From an uncultured Mesorhizobium sp. (GTDB lineage Bacteria; Pseudomonadota; Alphaproteobacteria; Rhizobiales; Rhizobiaceae), in the NCBI GenBank assembly GCA_950071955.1, contig CATMOC010000154.1, positions 1 to 7,935 on the forward strand: 7,935 nt of DNA, given 5' to 3'. This document shows positions 4,495-7,935 of this stretch, in pieces (the stretch's first letter is position 1; each line of letters opens with the position of its first letter). Below the pieces are notes generated by a model. It was not told the origin of the DNA. It was given only the letters and a program-made list of their open reading frames with translations, and did not search any database. The translations under genes and the position numbers were made by a program.

Positions 4495-4920
4495 ATGAAC
4501 CGCATCATCAAATCAGCAGTGCTGTCGGTCGCCGTGGGCGCGGCGTCGCTCGTGCCGACCCTGGACGCAAGCGCCGGCGAGCGCTGGCGCGAGCACCGCC
4601 CGAAGTATCATTCCTCCCACAACCGTCACGACCAGCGAGGCGACATGCTCGCGGCCGGCATTCTCGGCCTTGCCGTGGGTGCGATCGCCGCAGGCGCCAT
4701 CGCCAACCAGGGGAACGCGTTTCCCGACAATGCTTCCAGCGGCTACTTCCCGCCCGCTCCCGACGACTATGGCGATGAGCGCTATTCCTACTCGGCCGGC
4801 CTCGAACCGTGGTCGCCCGAATGGTACCGCTACTGCTCGCAGCGGTACCGGTCGTTCGACGCAGAGACCGGCACGTTCAGGGGATATGACGGACAGGACC
4901 ATTTCTGCGTCGCGAACTGA
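4495..4920 (+). CDS. secreted BA14K family protein
   Basis: The 141-residue product begins with a classic signal peptide (Arg3 and Lys6, hydrophobic core 8-20, probable cleavage after A-S-A at residue 27). A His/Arg-rich stretch (30-48) follows, then a Gly/Ala-rich hydrophobic segment (51-70) that may insert in the membrane or resemble glycine-zipper sequences. The C-terminal module, about residues 105-138, starts P-W-S-P-E-W-Y with Cys114 and ends with H-F-C (Cys138). It matches the BA14K family, named after an immunoreactive 14-kDa Brucella protein reported to have lectin-like activity. The two Cys could form a disulfide in the periplasm. AAGGA lies 8 bases before the ATG. It is a single gene, with terminator-like stems on both sides. 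Its role here is unknown beyond being an envelope protein. Confidence 0.88.
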   Translation: MNRIIKSAVLSVAVGAASLVPTLDASAGERWREHRPKYHSSHNRHDQRGDMLAAGILGLAVGAIAAGAIANQGNAFPDNASSGYFPPAPDDYGDERYSYSAGLEPWSPEWYRYCSQRYRSFDAETGTFRGYDGQDHFCVAN

Positions 4921-4944
4921 CGCCTGAGGAGCCTCGTCCCCGCG

Positions 4945-4964
4945 GTCGCGCCGTCCGGCGCGAC
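4945..4964. terminator. strong hairpin between convergent BA14K and MBL genes
   Basis: GTCGCGCC (4945-4952) and GGCGCGAC (4957-4964) form a perfect 8-bp stem around GTCC. It sits 24 bases after the BA14K stop and 36 bases from the end of the convergent hydrolase gene, so it may end both transcripts. Neither strand has a T-run. Confidence 0.55.
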
Positions 4965-5000
4965 TGCCGACCGTGCCGGAGTTCTTTGGCCCGCAGACGG

Positions 5001-5642
5001 TCAGCGCAGGAACGGGTTGGTGCGCCGCTCGTCGCCGATGCGGCCGCCGGGTCCGTGCCCGCAGATGAAGCCCACCTCGTCGCCGAGCGGGAAGAGCTTC
5101 TCCTTTATGGAGCGGATGAGCTGGTCGTGGTTACCGCCCGGCAGGTCGGTGCGGCCGATCGAACCGTTGAAGAGCACGTCCCCGACATGGGCGAAGTTCG
5201 CTTCGCGGTCGAAGAAGACGACGTGTCCCGGCGCATGGCCCGGGCAGTGCAGCACCTCAAAGGTGTGATCGCCCACGGAAACCGCCTCCCCCTCCTTCAG
5301 GAACCTGTCGGGCGTGCAGTTGCGGACGACCCCGGGCATTCCGAACATGCGCGCCTGGTTCTCGAGATTGAGCAGCATCTGCCGGTCGTCCTCGTGCGGG
5401 CCGACGATGTCGACGCCCAGCGCCTCCTTTAGGTCCATGGCTCCACCGGCATGGTCGAGATGGCCGTGGGTGAGCCAGATCTCCTTGACCTTCAGCCCGT
5501 TCTGCTCGATCGCGGCGAGGATGCGGTCGACATCGCCGCCGGGATCGACCACGACGGCTTCCTTCGTCTCCTCGTCCAGGAGGATGGTGCAGTTCTGCTG
5601 GAACGGTGTGACCGGGATGACGCCGGCGTTCAGTTTTCCCAT
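5001..5642 (-). CDS. MBL-fold metallo-hydrolase, glyoxalase II-like
   Basis: The 213-residue protein has the full di-metal ligand set of the glyoxalase II branch of the metallo-beta-lactamase fold: H59-x-H61-x-D63-H64 in T-H-G-H-L-D-H, His136 in C-P-G-H, Asp155 in G-D-V-L-F and His196 in C-G-H-G-P-G. It is shorter than classical hydroxyacylglutathione hydrolase (about 250-260 residues) and lacks most of the C-terminal glutathione-binding domain, as in YcbL/GloB2-type proteins. It may hydrolyse S-lactoylglutathione or another thioester in the cytoplasm, but the substrate is uncertain. The ATG at 5642 has GAGGAAAG upstream (AGGA 6 bases away). The ilvE gene upstream on the same strand ends in a good terminator, so this gene is probably transcribed from its own promoter near 5669-5697. 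Confidence 0.92.
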   Translation of the reverse strand: MGKLNAGVIPVTPFQQNCTILLDEETKEAVVVDPGGDVDRILAAIEQNGLKVKEIWLTHGHLDHAGGAMDLKEALGVDIVGPHEDDRQMLLNLENQARMFGMPGVVRNCTPDRFLKEGEAVSVGDHTFEVLHCPGHAPGHVVFFDREANFAHVGDVLFNGSIGRTDLPGGNHDQLIRSIKEKLFPLGDEVGFICGHGPGGRIGDERRTNPFLR

Positions 5643-5668
5643 TGGCTTTCCTCGATTTCTGCAGGCCA

Positions 5669-5697
5669 GACATAGGGACCATGGCCGGGTGCGTCCA
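5669..5697 (-). promoter_or_regulatory. possible housekeeping promoter of the MBL hydrolase gene
   Basis: On the minus strand TGGACG (5697-5692) and TATGTC (5674-5669) are separated by 17 bases. Each resembles sigma-70 -35 and -10 hexamers weakly. The site lies between the ilvE terminator and the hydrolase start, where a promoter is needed if the genes are separate. Confidence 0.3.
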
Positions 5698-5716
5698 CCT
5701 CACTTTCGGCCAGACG

Positions 5717-5740
5717 AAAAGGGCGGCCCGAAGGCCGCCC
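5717..5740 (-). terminator. intrinsic terminator of ilvE
   Basis: Read on the minus strand, GGGCGGCC-TTCG-GGCCGCCC is a perfect 8-bp GC stem with a TTCG tetraloop, followed directly by TTTT (5720-5717). It starts 37 bases after the ilvE stop. This is the clearest Rho-independent terminator in the window and separates ilvE from the downstream hydrolase. Confidence 0.88.
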
Positions 5741-5777
5741 AGATGTCTACCGTTCCCGGAGAAGTCCCGGCTGGGTC

Positions 5778-6671
5778 CTACTCCGCGGCCATCGCATGGC
5801 GCGGCTGGACCTCGGCGGAATAGTCTTCCATCAGGTTCTTGGCGATCTCGCCGACGGTGAAGCGATACGGCCCGACCTCGGAGACCGGCGTCACCTCTGC
5901 CGCGGTTCCCGTCAGGAAGCATTGCTCGAAGCCTTCCATCTCCTCCGGCATGATCACGCGCTCCACGACCTCGTAGCCGCGGCGCTTGGCGAGGTCGATG
6001 ACCGTGCGACGGGTGATCCCGTCGAGGAAGCAATCGGGTTTCGGCGTATGGATCACGCCGTCCTTGACGAAGAACACGTTGGCGCCGGTTGCTTCGGCCA
6101 CCTGCCCGCGCCAGTCGAGCATCAGCGCGTCGGCATAACCCTTGGATTCGGCCGCATGCTTGGACAGCGTGCAGATCATGTAGAGGCCGGCGGCCTTGGA
6201 TTTCGAGGGCGCGGTGCGCGGATCGGGGCGGCGGTACTCGGCCATGTCGAGCCGGATGCCCTTCAGCTTCTGCGCGGGGTCGAAGTAGCTCGGCCACTGC
6301 CAGATGGCGATGGCGCAGTTGATGCGGTTGTTCTGGGCCGAAACGCCCATCATCTCGGATCCCCGCCAGGCGATCGGCCGGACATAGGCGTCGGCAAGGC
6401 CCTGCTTCTTCAGAAGCGTCCGGCAGGCATCGTCGATCTCGGCGACGGAAAAGGGTATCTTGAAGCCGAGGATCCGCGCGGATTCATGCAGGCGCTCGGT
6501 ATGTTCGGTCAGCTTGAAGATCTCGCCACCATAGGCGCGCTCGCCCTCGAAGACGGCGCTGGCATAGTGAAGCCCGTGGGTCAGTACGTGAATCTTCGCA
6601 TCCGCCCATTTAACGAATTCGCCGTTCATCCATATGAAGCCGTCAAGCTGATCGAAAGGAACGGATGCCAT
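5778..6671 (-). CDS. ilvE: branched-chain amino acid aminotransferase
   Basis: This 297-residue class IV (fold type IV) PLP enzyme interconverts Leu, Ile and Val with their 2-oxo acids using 2-oxoglutarate/glutamate, the last step of branched-chain amino acid synthesis, in the cytoplasm. The PLP lysine is Lys159 in S-K-A-A-G-L-Y-M. Glu193 (V-A-E-A-T-G-A-N-V-F) matches the conserved Glu after the Schiff-base region, and T-G-T-A-A-E-V-T-P-V (254-263) is the PLP-phosphate binding segment. Arg98 in Y-V-R-P and F-E-G-x-R-A-Y (41-47) are family features. Length fits bacterial IlvE. The ATG at 6671 has GGAGG 5 bases upstream; the open frame extends upstream to 6773 without family similarity. It is divergent from the MarR gene and separately terminated. 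No leader peptide rich in Ile, Leu or Val is visible, so classical attenuation is not supported. Confidence 0.96.
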   Translation of the reverse strand: MASVPFDQLDGFIWMNGEFVKWADAKIHVLTHGLHYASAVFEGERAYGGEIFKLTEHTERLHESARILGFKIPFSVAEIDDACRTLLKKQGLADAYVRPIAWRGSEMMGVSAQNNRINCAIAIWQWPSYFDPAQKLKGIRLDMAEYRRPDPRTAPSKSKAAGLYMICTLSKHAAESKGYADALMLDWRGQVAEATGANVFFVKDGVIHTPKPDCFLDGITRRTVIDLAKRRGYEVVERVIMPEEMEGFEQCFLTGTAAEVTPVSEVGPYRFTVGEIAKNLMEDYSAEVQPRHAMAAE

Positions 6672-6682
6672 GCTGTCCTCCC

Positions 6683-6700
6683 GCGGAAATCGCGTTCCGC
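6683..6700 (-). promoter_or_regulatory. 5'-UTR hairpin adjoining the ilvE ribosome-binding site
   Basis: In the minus-strand transcript GCGGAA (6700-6695) pairs with TTCCGC (6688-6683) around a 6-base loop. It ends 1 base before the purine-rich ribosome-binding sequence GGAGG (6681-6677). The 8-mer GCGGAACG occurs here and again 29 bases upstream (6729-6722). The upstream copy is followed after 16 bases by CGAT, a poor EcfG-type -10. Any regulatory role is inference. Confidence 0.3.
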
Positions 6701-6870
6701 ATATCGTTGGATTTGATTTTTCGTTCCGCTGCCCCAAGGCGGCCGGAGCGCATTCTGGGCCCATCATCAGCAAAAAGCAAAGGAAGGATACGACCCGAAA
6801 GACGCTCCGGACTTGCCTTTTCGGTCTCGATCTGACGAAAAGCTTGAGGAAAATTACCAGCCGGACCGAG

Positions 6871-6893
6871 ATATGTCAACAAGGCTGACCCAT
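6871..6893 (+). promoter_or_regulatory. candidate operator upstream of the MarR-family gene
   Basis: ATATGTCA (6871-6878) and TGACCCAT (6886-6893) form an imperfect inverted repeat (6 of 8 positions) with a 7-base spacer, ending 20 bases before the start of the MarR gene. MarR dimers bind such palindromes and often autoregulate, so this is a plausible site. The 242-base ilvE/marR gap otherwise shows no strong promoter to my eye. Confidence 0.25.
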
Positions 6894-6913
6894 TTTGCGG
6901 AGAGCGTCGCGCG

Positions 6914-7456
6914 ATGAACAGGCACGAAGCGGCCGGCGAGCAGCCGATCCGGACGGCATTCGCTGTCGGGGACGACCTGGAGCTGGATCTGATCGAACTG
7001 CTCTTCTTCGCCTATCGCGACTTCACCTCCGACCCGGACCAGATCCTCTCGGTCGACGGATTCGGGCGCGCGCATCACCGCGTCCTGCACTTCGTCAACC
7101 GCATGCCCGGCCTAACGGTTGCCGAACTGCTGGATGTGCTGAAGATCACGAAACAGAGCCTCGCACGGGTCCTGAAGCAGTTAATCGACACAGGACACAT
7201 CGTACAGGTACAGGGGCCGAAGGACAGGCGGCAGAGGGAACTCTATCCCACGGCAAAAGGCCGCGAACTCGCCTTCGCCCTTGCATTGCCACAGTCCCGT
7301 CGCATCCGTGCAGCGTTGCGAGAGACCGGAGAGGACCGGCGGGAAGTGATCGGACGCTTTCTCAAGGCGATGGTCGATCCGGAACTGCGGGCGCAGATCG
7401 ACCGCCTGCCGGATTCGCGCTCGTCCGAACGCGATGGAGAACCGAGCGATGACTGA
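6914..7456 (+). CDS. MarR-family transcriptional regulator, PetP-like
   Basis: The 180-residue protein has a MarR winged helix. An N-terminal dimerisation helix carries I-E-L-L-F-F-A-Y-R-D-F (27-37). The helix-turn-helix region is about 65-91, with a recognition helix around I-T-K-Q-S-L-A-R-V-L-K-Q-L, and the wing carries the conserved D-R-R-Q-R (104-108). It should act as a dimeric DNA-binding protein in the cytoplasm. MarR genes directly coupled to an OmpR-type regulator gene match the petP-petR arrangement described in Rhodobacter capsulatus, where the pair is upstream of the cytochrome bc1 genes; orthology here is likely but unproven. The start ATG has GGAG 11 bases upstream, a long spacing. 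Its stop overlaps the next gene by 8 bases, implying translational coupling. The C-terminal tail (about 160-180) is polar and probably disordered. Confidence 0.9.
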   Translation: MNRHEAAGEQPIRTAFAVGDDLELDLIELLFFAYRDFTSDPDQILSVDGFGRAHHRVLHFVNRMPGLTVAELLDVLKITKQSLARVLKQLIDTGHIVQVQGPKDRRQRELYPTAKGRELAFALALPQSRRIRAALRETGEDRREVIGRFLKAMVDPELRAQIDRLPDSRSSERDGEPSDD

Positions 7457-7935
7457 CGAACCGACGGTCCCCGGAGACGACGCGCCCCATCTGCTCGTCG
7501 TCGACGACGACACCCGCATACGCACGCTCCTCAAGCAGTTCCTCACCACCAACGGCTTTCGCGTCACCGTCGCCTCAACTGCGGCCGAAGCGCGGCGGCA
7601 GCTCGCGGGACTGGATTTCGATCTGATCGTGCTCGACGTGATGATGCCCGGCGAGACCGGCGTCGAGCTGACCAAGTCGCTGCGCCCGGAAAAGAACGTG
7701 CCGATCCTGATGCTCACCGCGCTGTCAGAGACGGACAACCGCATCGACGGGCTGGAGGCAGGCGCGGACGACTATCTGCCGAAGCCCTTCGACCCGCGCG
7801 AACTGATCCTGCGCATCAACAACATCCTGCGGCGGACGCCGATGCCGGGGAGCCCCCTCCCGGACGTGCGCATGGGTGAAGTGCTGTTCCAGCCGGAGCG
7901 GGGCGAGCTCAGCCGCGCCGGCGAGCCGCTCCGGC
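7449..7935 (+). CDS. OmpR-family response regulator, PetR-like (3' end outside window)
   Basis: 162 codons are present. After an acidic N-terminal tail, the receiver domain (about residues 14-130) has all key residues: acidic D19-D20-D21, the phosphoacceptor Asp63 in V-L-D-V-M-M-P-G, the switch Thr90 and Lys112 in P-K-P-F. From about residue 138 the start of a winged-helix output domain appears (V-R-M-G-E-V-L-F), cut by the window edge, so this is OmpR/PhoB type. It should be activated by a sensor kinase not seen here, possibly just beyond the edge. The ATG lies inside the end of the MarR gene (start and stop overlap in ATGACTGA), so the two are co-translated. Sequence and context resemble PetR, which is required for respiratory and photosynthetic growth in R. 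capsulatus; that function is not shown here. Confidence 0.93.
   Translation, partial: MTDEPTVPGDDAPHLLVVDDDTRIRTLLKQFLTTNGFRVTVASTAAEARRQLAGLDFDLIVLDVMMPGETGVELTKSLRPEKNVPILMLTALSETDNRIDGLEAGADDYLPKPFDPRELILRINNILRRTPMPGSPLPDVRMGEVLFQPERGELSRAGEPLR

Noticed and set aside
5010..5034. GGAAC-N16-CGTC on the plus strand inside the end of the hydrolase gene
   Set aside because: It is an imperfect box within a coding region and points antisense with no downstream gene on that strand.
5257..6297. 346-codon minus-strand open frame spanning ilvE and the hydrolase
   Set aside because: It is out of frame with both genes, crosses the ilvE terminator, and has shadow-frame composition.
5796..6716. 306-codon plus-strand open frame opposite ilvE
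   Set aside because: It is the complement of ilvE codons; the IlvE motifs leave no doubt about which strand codes.

Overview
The window reads as chromosomal DNA of a GC-rich alphaproteobacterium, most likely Hyphomicrobiales (rhizobial lineage). The basis is the proteins: a BA14K-family secreted protein, a rhizobial-style IlvE, a PetP/PetR-like MarR plus response-regulator pair, and two short alphaproteobacterial cold-shock proteins. There are also several GGAAC-N16-CGTT promoters, the signature of the alphaproteobacterial general stress sigma factor (EcfG/RpoE2). I see no mobile element, CRISPR array, tRNA or rRNA.

Left part (1-3000): a DUF1206 membrane protein (minus) lies divergent from a secreted DUF922 HExxH protein (plus). 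A CHAD-domain (polyphosphate-binding type) protein (plus) follows, then a convergent 72-residue protein of unknown function (minus). The DUF1206 and CHAD genes each have an EcfG-type promoter placed for a short leader. A third site, at 3151-3177, is symmetric and gives a perfect match on both strands.

Middle (3000-5000): two paralogous cold-shock genes each sit behind a long untranslated region. The two leaders share a layout: TCTTGCC, then CGTTCGGG exactly 36 bases later, then after 9-10 bases a 14-base identical block CCCGGAGACTGGAA. Just before each start codon is a small hairpin that puts the Shine-Dalgarno sequence in its loop. The stem sequences differ between paralogs but the pairing is kept. 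This is the strongest candidate for an undescribed regulatory RNA arrangement here. A secreted BA14K-family protein follows, preceded by a tandem TTCAG direct repeat with 11-base period.

Right part (5000-7935): on the minus strand, an MBL-fold glyoxalase-II-like hydrolase and ilvE (branched-chain aminotransferase) are separated by a good intrinsic terminator and so are probably independent units. Divergent from ilvE is a MarR-family regulator. It overlaps by 8 bases an OmpR-type response regulator that runs off the right edge. No promoter, operator, leader structure or terminator has been tested; these are readings of sequence pattern.
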